Below are positions 16,366-23,809 of a stretch of 31,085 nucleotides of DNA, piece by piece. Where the stretch lies: positions 1-31,085 of the forward strand of contig JAIFMT010000005.1 in the NCBI GenBank assembly GCA_020048295.1, read 5' to 3'. The translations under genes were made by a program, and so were the position numbers. The DNA comes from Rhodoferax sp. Its GTDB lineage: Bacteria; Pseudomonadota; Gammaproteobacteria; Burkholderiales; Burkholderiaceae. Positions within the stretch are counted from its first letter, which is position 1; each line of letters starts with the position of its first letter. A model generated the notes under the pieces. That model made no database searches, was not told the origin of the DNA, and saw only the letters and a list, made by a program, of their open reading frames with translations.

Positions 16366-16386
16366 GCCTGGGCTGCGCGCCCAGGC
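16366..16386. terminator. Hairpin between glgB and glgA (first)
   Basis: Perfect 8-bp arms GCCTGGGC and GCCCAGGC with a 5-base loop, five bases after the glgB stop. There is no T run on either strand, so it may be Rho-linked or act as a bidirectional block between the convergent operons. Confidence 0.5.
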
Positions 16387-16394
16387 CTGCGACT

Positions 16395-16422
16395 CATCCG
16401 GGTGGCTGTCTATGCCCGGATG
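16395..16422. terminator. Hairpin at glgA 3' end (second)
   Basis: Eight-base arms CATCCGGG (16395-16402) and CCCGGATG (16415-16422) with a 12-base loop. It spans the glgA stop codon and follows the first hairpin by 8 bases. Confidence 0.4.
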
Positions 16423-17873
16423 TGGTCAAAGATATTCATGTAGTGGCCGCCGGACTGGTTCCATGAATAGTCCTGACGCATGCCGTTTTGCCTGAGTTCA
16501 TGAAAATAGCGCGGGAAACGATACCACAGGCCAATGGCGCGACCCAGCGCGCTTTCGAGCCCGGCTTCGTTGAAATCAGCGAACGTGAAACCAGTGCGCT
16601 GCTCGTGTGGTTTGTGGCCGTAATTGGCATCAAACACCGTGTCAGCCAGGCCGCCGGTGGCGCGCACCACGGGCACGGTGCCGTATTTCATGGCAATGAT
16701 CTGGGTCAGTCCGCAAGGCTCAAAAGCGCTCGGGATCACCAGCATGTCGGCCCCCGCGTAATACAGATGTGACAGTTCTTCGTCGTAGCCGATTTCCAGG
16801 TGGCAGTCCGGGTTGTCGTTGAGGCGATGTTTCAGTCCATAAAAATGGTCGTTGACGGCCTTGTCGCTGCCCGCGCCCAACAGCACAAATTGGGCCCGGT
16901 TGGCCAGTGCGTAAAAAATGGCATGGCTGATGAGTTGCACACCCTTTTGCTGATCGAGCCGGCTGACCACCGCCACAATCGGCTTGAACTTGTCTTGCAG
17001 CAGGAGGCGCTTGCGCAACGCGGCTTTGTTGCGAAACTTGCCACTGAAATCATCAACCCCGTAGCGGCTGGGAATATGGCTGTCCACCTCGGGGTTCCAG
17101 GTAGCGTAGTCCACCCCGTTGAGGACACCCCCAAACTTGCCAGCATGGGCATTGAGCGTGGGCTGCAGGCCGTGGCCAAGCGCCGTGTGGCGGATTTCCT
17201 CGGCATAACGTGGCGAAACTGTGGTGACAAAGTTGGCATAGACAATGCCCCCCTTCATCAGGTTGACAGCACTCGCATGGGTGTTGTCACGCAACTTGTC
17301 GGGTGCCATCAGATGCAGCCCAAGGCCGACCTGGTGCAGGATCTGTGGCCCAGTGACCCCCTGGTGATGCACGTTGTGCAAGGTGTAGCAAACGCGCGAG
17401 TGGCCCATGCCCAAGGCCTGATAGACCTCGTACAACAACACCGGCACCAGGCCGGTCTGCCAGTCGTGGCAATGCAGAATGTCGGGCCGACGACCGCTTT
17501 TGTACATGAATTCGAGCACGGCGCGGGAAAAAAAGGCAAACCGCGCGGCATCATCCTGGTGACCATAATAAATGCCCCGGTCAAAGAAATTATCTTTTGA
17601 CAGGGGTTTGATGAAGATACAGGGAATGTTGTCCGACACGCCACGAAACACATCGCAGCGAATCCACTGGTCGTAAAACGGCACCCACAGATCGGCGTAG
17701 CATTTTTCCAGGCCAAAGATGCGGTCATAACGCATGCAGTCGTACATCGGCAAAAATACTTCCACCGCCTGATTGCGCAGCAACAACTCCCGCGCCAGGC
17801 CGTGCACCACATCCGCCAGGCCACCGACCTTGGCCATTGGCGCGCACTCCGAGGCAATCATCGCGATATACAT
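16410..17873 (-). CDS. glgA: Glycogen synthase (ADP-glucose type, GT5)
   Basis: Transfers glucose from ADP-glucose to the non-reducing end of alpha-1,4-glucan. The 487-residue product has the ADP-glucose binding KVGGLADVVHGL near the N-terminus (Lys15), HCHDWQTGLVP, YTLHNVHHQG, VNLMKGGIVYANFVTTVSP, GVLNGVDYATWNP and VVSRLDQQKGV. The GT-B catalytic loop is IPSAFEPCGLTQ, followed by GTVPVVRATGGLADTV. Length matches bacterial GlgA. GGAG lies about eight bases before the ATG. It is the last gene of the minus-strand operon, 42 bases after the GH57 branching enzyme gene. Confidence 0.96.
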   Translation of the reverse strand: MYIAMIASECAPMAKVGGLADVVHGLARELLLRNQAVEVFLPMYDCMRYDRIFGLEKCYADLWVPFYDQWIRCDVFRGVSDNIPCIFIKPLSKDNFFDRGIYYGHQDDAARFAFFSRAVLEFMYKSGRRPDILHCHDWQTGLVPVLLYEVYQALGMGHSRVCYTLHNVHHQGVTGPQILHQVGLGLHLMAPDKLRDNTHASAVNLMKGGIVYANFVTTVSPRYAEEIRHTALGHGLQPTLNAHAGKFGGVLNGVDYATWNPEVDSHIPSRYGVDDFSGKFRNKAALRKRLLLQDKFKPIVAVVSRLDQQKGVQLISHAIFYALANRAQFVLLGAGSDKAVNDHFYGLKHRLNDNPDCHLEIGYDEELSHLYYAGADMLVIPSAFEPCGLTQIIAMKYGTVPVVRATGGLADTVFDANYGHKPHEQRTGFTFADFNEAGLESALGRAIGLWYRFPRYFHELRQNGMRQDYSWNQSGGHYMNIFDHIRA

Positions 17874-17915
17874 GAGGCTTGCTCCGTCAATTCAGTTGAT
17901 TGGGCACACAGCGCC

Positions 17916-19502
17916 CTAACAATAGACTGCGGGTTGCAGTCCGGGAAACACCTGGTCCATGACCTCCAGCGCCTGCAGGCGACGCTCGTCAATGCTACCG
18001 TCACGCACAGATTGCTCCAGGTAGTTAAAGCGCGCCAGACAGTCACGGGTTCGGCGCAAGGCATATTCTTTTGCAGTATCAGATTTCATGATGAAAGCCC
18101 AGTCAGAGGCCTGCGCCAACATCAGCGAGCGAGCGGCTTGTTGCAGCGCCCGGTGGACCCAGGATCCCGGTAGCGCTGCGGCATGTTGACATGCCACCGC
18201 ATTCATGCGCCTGGCGGCATCGTGCAAGTGCGGATAAATCCAGTCATTGCCCGGGTTCAGCCAAAAGGCATTGTAGCCGCCCTCCCCCCAGCTCGATGCG
18301 CTGGGCGTGGCAGTTTGCAGCCTGCCGTGTTGTTGCAAGTAGGCCGATGGCGTGGTCAGCGCCAGCGCTGTCCCCTGCGCAGCCACCAACCGGATCACCG
18401 CCTCAAGCCATTGGGGTCCTTCAAACCACCAGTGCCCAAACAGCTCGGCATCGTAGGGCGAGATGATGAGCGGCGTCAGGTGCTCACGCGCGCCCATGGA
18501 GGCCACCTGACGGCAGCTGCGCGCCACAAAATCTTCGGCATGCAACGCTGCGCGCTCAACGGCAATGCCGGGCTGGTAAGGCAATTTGTGTTCGCCCTGC
18601 CCGGTAATGCGCCAGTACTTGAAGCCGGTATGAACCCGGGTATGGCCATCATGGATAAACGGCTTGATGTAGTCAAAATCCAGATCAAAACCGATGTCAC
18701 GATAAAAGTCGCGGTAATGACCATCGCCGGGATAGCCCTCGTCGCGACTCCAGACCTGACGCGACGATTCCGGGTCGCGGCCAAATGCAGCCACCCCGTT
18801 GGGGCAGGCGACGGGTGCTGACAGGCCATAGTAGGGCCGAGGCGTGGCATTTAGGAGCCCATGGGAGTCAACAAAAAAATAGGCAAAGCCGGCTTCCTCT
18901 ACCAGCGCCTCAAGACCTGGGTAATAGCCACATTCGGGCAGCCAGACACCCCGCGCTGGCACTCCCAGCATGTCGTGAAAGGTTTGCGCCCCCACCAGCA
19001 ACTGGGCACGCACTGCCGTAGGTTCATTTTTCAGCAGCGGCAGATAGCCATGCGTGGCGGTGGTGGTGATCAGTTCGATCACGCCATCGGACTGATGCTG
19101 TGCCAGCGCCGTGAGCAGGTCGCGGTTGTAGCGTGTCTCAAACAGGTCGGCCGCATCTTCAAGGCGCTCCTGGTACAGCCGGGCCAGCGGCCCGAAATCA
19201 GCATCAAAGCGGGTGCGTTGCACCTCGAGTTTGGCCAACCGGCGCAGCTTGCCCATATGCGCGCCGTAGCGCGCCTGTAGCAGCGGATCGCGCAACATCG
19301 TCATCAGGGTGGGTGACAGCGACAGCGTCAGGCAATCGCGCAGGCCGCTGGCACGCAGGCGGTCGAGCCCCTGTAGCAGCGGCAAATAGGTTTCGGTGAT
19401 GGCCTCAAAGAGCCAGCTTTCCTCCAAAAAGGACGCACACTCGGGATGCCGGATATAGGGCAGATGGGCGTGCAGAACGAAACACTGATAACCAGCAGGC
19501 AT
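17916..19502 (-). CDS. GH57 branching enzyme with DUF1957 domain
   Basis: The 528-residue product matches GH57 glycogen branching enzymes of the Thermus TTHA1902 / Thermococcus TK1436 type. It has FVLHAHLPYIRHPE at the N-terminus, THGYLPLL, the nucleophile Glu190 (GVWLPECGYYPGLE) and the acid Asp351 (IISPYDAELFGHWWFEGP). The C-terminal DUF1957 helical part contains NAFWLNPGNDWIYPHLH and SDWAFIMKSDTAKEYA. Both catalytic residues sit close to their positions in the characterised enzymes. This gives the locus a second branching enzyme beside GlgB. The start at 19502 overlaps the DUF4912 stop (TGATG) and has GGAGGGAG seven bases upstream, so translation is coupled. A longer frame upstream lies in the neighbour and is not used. 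Confidence 0.94.
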   Translation of the reverse strand: MPAGYQCFVLHAHLPYIRHPECASFLEESWLFEAITETYLPLLQGLDRLRASGLRDCLTLSLSPTLMTMLRDPLLQARYGAHMGKLRRLAKLEVQRTRFDADFGPLARLYQERLEDAADLFETRYNRDLLTALAQHQSDGVIELITTTATHGYLPLLKNEPTAVRAQLLVGAQTFHDMLGVPARGVWLPECGYYPGLEALVEEAGFAYFFVDSHGLLNATPRPYYGLSAPVACPNGVAAFGRDPESSRQVWSRDEGYPGDGHYRDFYRDIGFDLDFDYIKPFIHDGHTRVHTGFKYWRITGQGEHKLPYQPGIAVERAALHAEDFVARSCRQVASMGAREHLTPLIISPYDAELFGHWWFEGPQWLEAVIRLVAAQGTALALTTPSAYLQQHGRLQTATPSASSWGEGGYNAFWLNPGNDWIYPHLHDAARRMNAVACQHAAALPGSWVHRALQQAARSLMLAQASDWAFIMKSDTAKEYALRRTRDCLARFNYLEQSVRDGSIDERRLQALEVMDQVFPGLQPAVYC

Positions 19503-20941
19503 CAGCGCTCCCTCCAGCCATTCAGGTGACTGCGCCAATGCTGCAACACGGCGGCGAGGTCCGGTCCACTCGGCAATGGCAACTGCACTGAAAACTGGCC
19601 CCCCGGTTGCAACGGCACGGGCTTACCGTAAAGGGTCAGCTGCGTGTCGGGTGCAGCCTGTCCTTCGATGACAAGCCGCGCTGCGGCCCGCACCGGATAT
19701 TGCCTTTGCGCCGATGAGCCAAGGGCACTTGTCAGCAAGGCTTCCAGCGCCACGCAAGGGTGATTCGCGGCGTGCGCCTGCGCCACCATTGACGGCTTGA
19801 CAAGCGCGTCATTGGCGCGCCAATGCGTTTGTTCGTTGGTCAGCAGAACTTCCGGTAGGACGCTGTCGGCCTCCTCATCAGGCACAGGACCCGATGCCGG
19901 CACCAAACTCAGCACCGGCGGGGCAGCTGACAAAAACGGCAGCGGCTGCGCCGGCAACGTCACATCGGTCGGCGCCACCATCCCTGGCACCAGCTGTGGC
20001 AGCGCTGGCATTGGCGTGGCCACAGCTGCCAGCACCTGGCGGCGTGTGTTCAAGGCTTGCTCGTGCCAGGATGCAATGTCTGCCGCAGCAATAAAGGGAA
20101 AGTCGCCAGTCGGCTCAGGCTGGGTTGCGGCAACCGTTGTCGCGGACCCGGGCAGCAGCGCACCACGGGCATCGTTTGCCACCGCTGGTGCCACATCGAT
20201 GGCAGGCAACTCAGGAATCATTCTCGGAAAAGCCGGCTCTGGCAACGGGTTACCGGCTGCTTCAGCGCTGACAACGGCCACGGGATAGGCATCCTGCTGC
20301 GGCGCGTTCCAGCGCGGAAACAAGTCCCGCAACAAAACGTCGCTGACTTCAGTGTGCTGGGTCAGTGGAACAGCTTGCAGCGCATCCGGCGCGCGAACCT
20401 GCCGTTCGCTGAAATTGAATTCGGGCGAAGGTCCGGCGCGCGGCGTCACGATTTCGTTGGAGCGAACCAGGCAGATAAACGTGCCATCAGCCCCGCGCAG
20501 ACCCAGCTCAGCCGAATAATGCCGCGCATCGCGCCACAGATTGACGTACCAATTGTGGCTGGACGCATCGACCTCAACATCGAAATGGGACTGCGCCGCC
20601 ATGCCCTCGTTGCCAGGCGACGCATCGGTAAATCGCAGCAACAGGACCGCGCCCTGACCCTGCCCTGGCAAACTTGCGCGCGCCAGCGCCAGATCGGCAG
20701 CGGCAACAAACCAGCTGACGTGCAGGTTCCAGGGGTCGACCGCCATCAGCGTGAGATGCCGGGTTTCAATGGGACGAAAGCACTGCGCGCTGATCTCGGC
20801 ACCAATTTGCCGCAGTTCTGCGGGCGAGAATGGTTGCAAGTTGCGCGGTATCGAACGCGCTGTTGCCCGCGCGCTGCTCTGACTCACTGTCGGTGACGAA
20901 CCGCTGTGCTCACGAAAGGGTTCAACTTGCTTCTTTTTCAT
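19502..20941 (-). CDS. DUF4912 domain protein
   Basis: A 479-residue protein of unknown function. Residues about 62-170 form a DUF4912 domain (LTLMAVDPWNLHVSWF, LLLRFTDAS, HNWYVNLWRDARHYSAELGL, CLVRSNEIVTPRAGPS). A long Pro/Ala/Val-rich linker (about 200-400) follows. The C-terminal 75 residues have an Ig-like pattern (RLVIEGQAAPDTQLTLYGKP, then GGQFSVQLPLPSG). No signal peptide or membrane segment is seen. From memory, DUF4912 genes often stand beside GH57/DUF1957 genes, and here the next gene is exactly that, coupled by a one-base overlap. A carbohydrate-binding or scaffolding role in alpha-glucan assembly is my inference. It follows the nucleophile-less GH57 gene by 30 bases. No strong Shine-Dalgarno is seen. 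Confidence 0.85.
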   Translation of the reverse strand: MKKKQVEPFREHSGSSPTVSQSSARATARSIPRNLQPFSPAELRQIGAEISAQCFRPIETRHLTLMAVDPWNLHVSWFVAAADLALARASLPGQGQGAVLLLRFTDASPGNEGMAAQSHFDVEVDASSHNWYVNLWRDARHYSAELGLRGADGTFICLVRSNEIVTPRAGPSPEFNFSERQVRAPDALQAVPLTQHTEVSDVLLRDLFPRWNAPQQDAYPVAVVSAEAAGNPLPEPAFPRMIPELPAIDVAPAVANDARGALLPGSATTVAATQPEPTGDFPFIAAADIASWHEQALNTRRQVLAAVATPMPALPQLVPGMVAPTDVTLPAQPLPFLSAAPPVLSLVPASGPVPDEEADSVLPEVLLTNEQTHWRANDALVKPSMVAQAHAANHPCVALEALLTSALGSSAQRQYPVRAAARLVIEGQAAPDTQLTLYGKPVPLQPGGQFSVQLPLPSGPDLAAVLQHWRSHLNGWRER

Positions 20942-20971
20942 GCGCGATGATGCAACCGGTACGCTTCAGAC

Positions 20972-22447
20972 TCATTTCCTGCCGAGTTTCTTCTTGACAG
21001 GCGCTGATCGCACCGGTTTTACCGTCTTGGCGCTGGTACCTTTTGCCGCAGGCACCACCCGCTCAGGCAATGCGGCCTCAGCGATGCCAGCCGCTGCTGG
21101 CACAACACGGGGACTGACCACCACCGGGTCTGGCGCTGGCAGGCTGACTGTGCGCGGTTTCACCGCGGGCGCTTGCTGCGCGACGACCGTCACCGCGCTG
21201 GCGGATGCGGTTGGCAACTGTTGCAAAGCTTGCACCGGCAAAGTTGCCGACGGCGCAGGCACCGAGACTTTGACCGGCGCTGGCTCGGCTTTCTTCAACG
21301 GCAGCGACGCCAGTAGTCTTTCTGCACGCGCCAGCAAACCGAGCATCTCGTCGAGTTGGCCGGCATCGCCCAGCAAAAAACTGCTCTGCTCTGCCTGCAG
21401 CGTCAGTTCCCGCGCCTGGCGCAATTGTTCTGGCGTGGGGCTGGTGGCAGCAGGAGCTGCAGCATTCAACACCGACCCATAGCGACCGACCACAGAAAAA
21501 AGTTTGTCCCGCGCCAACCGCGCCTGCACGTCAAGACCGGCGACCAGCGCATCAGTCTGCATCGTCGCGGCCAGCGTGACTTCGGTGGTTGGCGGATAGC
21601 GGTGCAAATGCTCGGCAAGCTGAACCGGGTGAACCGGAAACTCGCCAGTCTCACAAAACTCCATGCAAGGCGAAAAGAAATGGCCGAAGAAGCCATGTGC
21701 CTCATCCATGTTGCGAAACCACTCACCGGCATCGCCATCTGACCAGGTCGTGAGCAGGTAAGGTGCATCCGACGCGGGTGACAGGGACACGCCATTGCGT
21801 GACTCATCGGCAAACCATGCGGCATCCAGCCCGGACTCCTGGGCATGGGAAAAACCCTGATCCCAGGGAACCACATGAATCACATCTTTGCCATGACACA
21901 GCCGGTACGCGCGATAAGGGTCTGCACCCTGACCGCCTGGCATCGCCAGAGATGCATGCGGCAAAAGCACATATTCGTAGCCGCAGCGCAACAATGCGGG
22001 GATCATCTCCCGCGTGAACTGCCCCGCAGGCGGGAAAAAACCCTTGGGTGTGCGCCCCAACCAGGCGATCAACGCCGTGCGATCGTTCTGCAATTGCGCA
22101 TCCCAGTCTTCGGGCGGTATCAATGGCAGCGGAGCATGGTAATAACCGGTTGCAACGAATTCGATGTTGGGCGCGCTGCGCAGGCTGTCGAGAATCGCCG
22201 CAACATCGACCAGATGACGACAGGCCTCGATGAATGCAGGGTCGCGCAACTGCGCCAGCAAAACACCAGAAAACGCCACATGCAAGCGGGCAGTGGAGGC
22301 GTATTTGTGGGCATGGCGCGCCAGCCGTTCGTAGCAAAGCAAAATTCGCCGCAACTCACCCGCATCCTGGTGCAGCAGCCGGTGCAGCGCGTCAGTCGGT
22401 TGGTGAAAATGCAGGCCTAACGCGTGCAGGATGATTTCCGAGGGCAT
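20972..22447 (-). CDS. GH57-like protein lacking the catalytic nucleophile
   Basis: The 491-residue product is a paralogue of the protein at 11373: HALGLHFHQP at the N-terminus, ATGYYHAPLPLIP, then FFPPAGQFTREMIP where the paralogue has FWPPEMGFSMELIP. The nucleophile Glu is thus Ala (residue 141). The acid region TTWSDGDAGEWF keeps Asp237. Loss of the nucleophile should abolish glycoside hydrolysis, so a binding or regulatory role is likely. Residues about 385-491 are a low-complexity Pro/Ala/Val-rich tail ending in a basic patch (PVKKKLGRK), reminiscent of the Pro/Ala linker in the downstream DUF4912 protein. The start at 22447 places HxHQP at the usual distance; upstream ATGs are possible and no clear Shine-Dalgarno decides. 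First gene of the minus operon. Confidence 0.85.
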   Translation of the reverse strand: MPSEIILHALGLHFHQPTDALHRLLHQDAGELRRILLCYERLARHAHKYASTARLHVAFSGVLLAQLRDPAFIEACRHLVDVAAILDSLRSAPNIEFVATGYYHAPLPLIPPEDWDAQLQNDRTALIAWLGRTPKGFFPPAGQFTREMIPALLRCGYEYVLLPHASLAMPGGQGADPYRAYRLCHGKDVIHVVPWDQGFSHAQESGLDAAWFADESRNGVSLSPASDAPYLLTTWSDGDAGEWFRNMDEAHGFFGHFFSPCMEFCETGEFPVHPVQLAEHLHRYPPTTEVTLAATMQTDALVAGLDVQARLARDKLFSVVGRYGSVLNAAAPAATSPTPEQLRQARELTLQAEQSSFLLGDAGQLDEMLGLLARAERLLASLPLKKAEPAPVKVSVPAPSATLPVQALQQLPTASASAVTVVAQQAPAVKPRTVSLPAPDPVVVSPRVVPAAAGIAEAALPERVVPAAKGTSAKTVKPVRSAPVKKKLGRK

Positions 22448-22792
22448 GTTTGCAAATGCTGGGTGACGTATCGTTGGGCGACGGTCGTGTTGCTGGAAAA
22501 GCATGATAACCGATAAGCCGGCGAGCACTTGGCTCGGTGCGTCCCGCACGGTATCGGCAGGTCGCAAGCGGTTGTGCGTCGGCTCTCACCAGCGCCGCAA
22601 TTGCCCCTTTGTCTCGCCAATCCAGCAGTTGCCCGGCCACGTAACTGTCGCACCACTTCATGATGACCGATATCCGCCGGCTGGCACGGGTGCCGATGAC
22701 TTGCATGAGCCGCCAAGCATGACCAAAGTTTTATAAATAACATAGCGGCTAGCGCTTACACCATAAGGGTTAGAGGCCAAAATGACGTATAG
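22448..22792. other. Intergenic region between GH57 operon and sensor operon
   Basis: About 345 bases with no gene that I can support. It should hold the promoter of the minus-strand glycogen operon, but I cannot single out convincing -35/-10 boxes. Its right end holds a well-kept palindromic repeat copy abutting the response-regulator stop. A minus-strand open frame (22392-22706) crosses the GH57 start and shows no recognisable family. Confidence 0.6.
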
Positions 22793-22800
22793 CTACCGCT
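22739..22800 (+). repeat. Dispersed palindromic repeat, copy 3, plus a half copy
   Basis: Reads ATAGCGGCTAGCGC, a spacer, then ATAAGGGTTAGAGG and CCAAAA. CTAGCGCTT and AAGGGTTAG can pair with mismatches. A second left-half (TATAGCTACCGCT) follows at 22788-22800 and reaches into the last codons of the response-regulator gene. Confidence 0.65.
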
Positions 22801-23809
22801 CGAACTGCGGATGCAGCTGTTTGATGCGGCTCATGGTCATGGCAGCGGCGGCAGTGCGGGTTTCCACGCCGAGTTTGGCAAACACCCGCTCCAGGTGCTT
22901 TTTCACCGTCATCGGGCTGCTGCCCAGAATATCGCCAATGTCGCGGTTGATCTTGCCCTTGACCACCCAGTACAGCACTTCGGCTTCGCGCGGGGTGAGT
23001 TTGAAACTCAGCGCAATCGCCTCAATCACGCTTTCGTCGCTGACCTCCTGCATGATGATCAGCCAGTCGCCTCCGCCTTCGCTGTCGCCGATCTGCTGGT
23101 GCAGCCGGAAAGTCAGACGTTGCGCGCCTTGCTCGATGCTCAGGCGCGGCGGCTCGGTCAGCACTTCGCGCTGCTGCACATGACGGCGCAACCAGGCCAG
23201 CACCGGAATCGGCGTGGTGGGGGCATCGGTGCCGTAATAGCGCAGCAACAGCGCACGCGCCAGCGGGGTTTGCCACATCAGACGGCCATCGCTCATCCGC
23301 ACGGTGATGCTGGCGTACCCAAAGGCATCCAGCGCACTGCGCGCCTGGCGCTTTTCGCGCGCGCCTTGCAGATGCACGGCCATGCGCGCCAGCACCTCCT
23401 TGGGCTTGATCGGCTTGGTGACGTAATCGACACCGCCGCACTCCAGCGCCGCCACCAGGTACTCGGTGTCGGTCAGGCCGGTCATGAAAATGATAGCAAT
23501 ATGTGCGGTCTGCGCGCTGGCTTTCAGGCGCCGTGCCACCTCGAAGCCGTCCATGCCAGGCATCATGGCGTCGAGCAACACGATGTCGGGCAGCACTTGC
23601 GTGGCGCGGGCAATGGCTGCCTCGCCATTCGTCGCCACCAGCACGGTGTAGCCAGACTCGTCAAGTGCGTCGTGCAGCATGGCCAGGTTGTCGGGCACGT
23701 CGTCCACGATCAGCACCACGTCGCTGTTGGCGCGATCCAGCGTGCGGTCCAGCAGCGGCTTGGGCAGGGTGATCGGCGCGCCAGTGGGCAGACTAATTGG
23801 CATTGGCAT
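22793..23809 (-). CDS. LuxR-type response regulator
   Basis: The 338-residue product has a receiver domain at about 30-148, with acidic pair Asp36/Asp37, phosphoacceptor Asp80 (DIVLLDAMMPGMDGFE) and Lys132 (YVTKPIKPKE). A middle part at about 155-255 may be PAS-like (ASITVRMSDGRLMWQT). A C-terminal LuxR helix-turn-helix at about 267-330 contains LTPREAEVLYWVVKGKIN and MTVKKHLERVFAKLGVETR. It should be phosphorylated by the sensor encoded just upstream, whose 3' end it overlaps by 17 bases, so the two form an operon and pair. Targets are unknown; the divergent urease genes are the obvious candidates. A second in-frame ATG at 23803 is possible. Confidence 0.93.
   Translation of the reverse strand: MPMPISLPTGAPITLPKPLLDRTLDRANSDVVLIVDDVPDNLAMLHDALDESGYTVLVATNGEAAIARATQVLPDIVLLDAMMPGMDGFEVARRLKASAQTAHIAIIFMTGLTDTEYLVAALECGGVDYVTKPIKPKEVLARMAVHLQGAREKRQARSALDAFGYASITVRMSDGRLMWQTPLARALLLRYYGTDAPTTPIPVLAWLRRHVQQREVLTEPPRLSIEQGAQRLTFRLHQQIGDSEGGGDWLIIMQEVSDESVIEAIALSFKLTPREAEVLYWVVKGKINRDIGDILGSSPMTVKKHLERVFAKLGVETRTAAAAMTMSRIKQLHPQFER

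Noticed and set aside
22392..22706. Small minus-strand open frame (104 codons) in the gap before the GH57-like gene
   Set aside because: No recognisable family, and it overlaps the start of the GH57-like gene in another frame. It may simply be promoter-region sequence.
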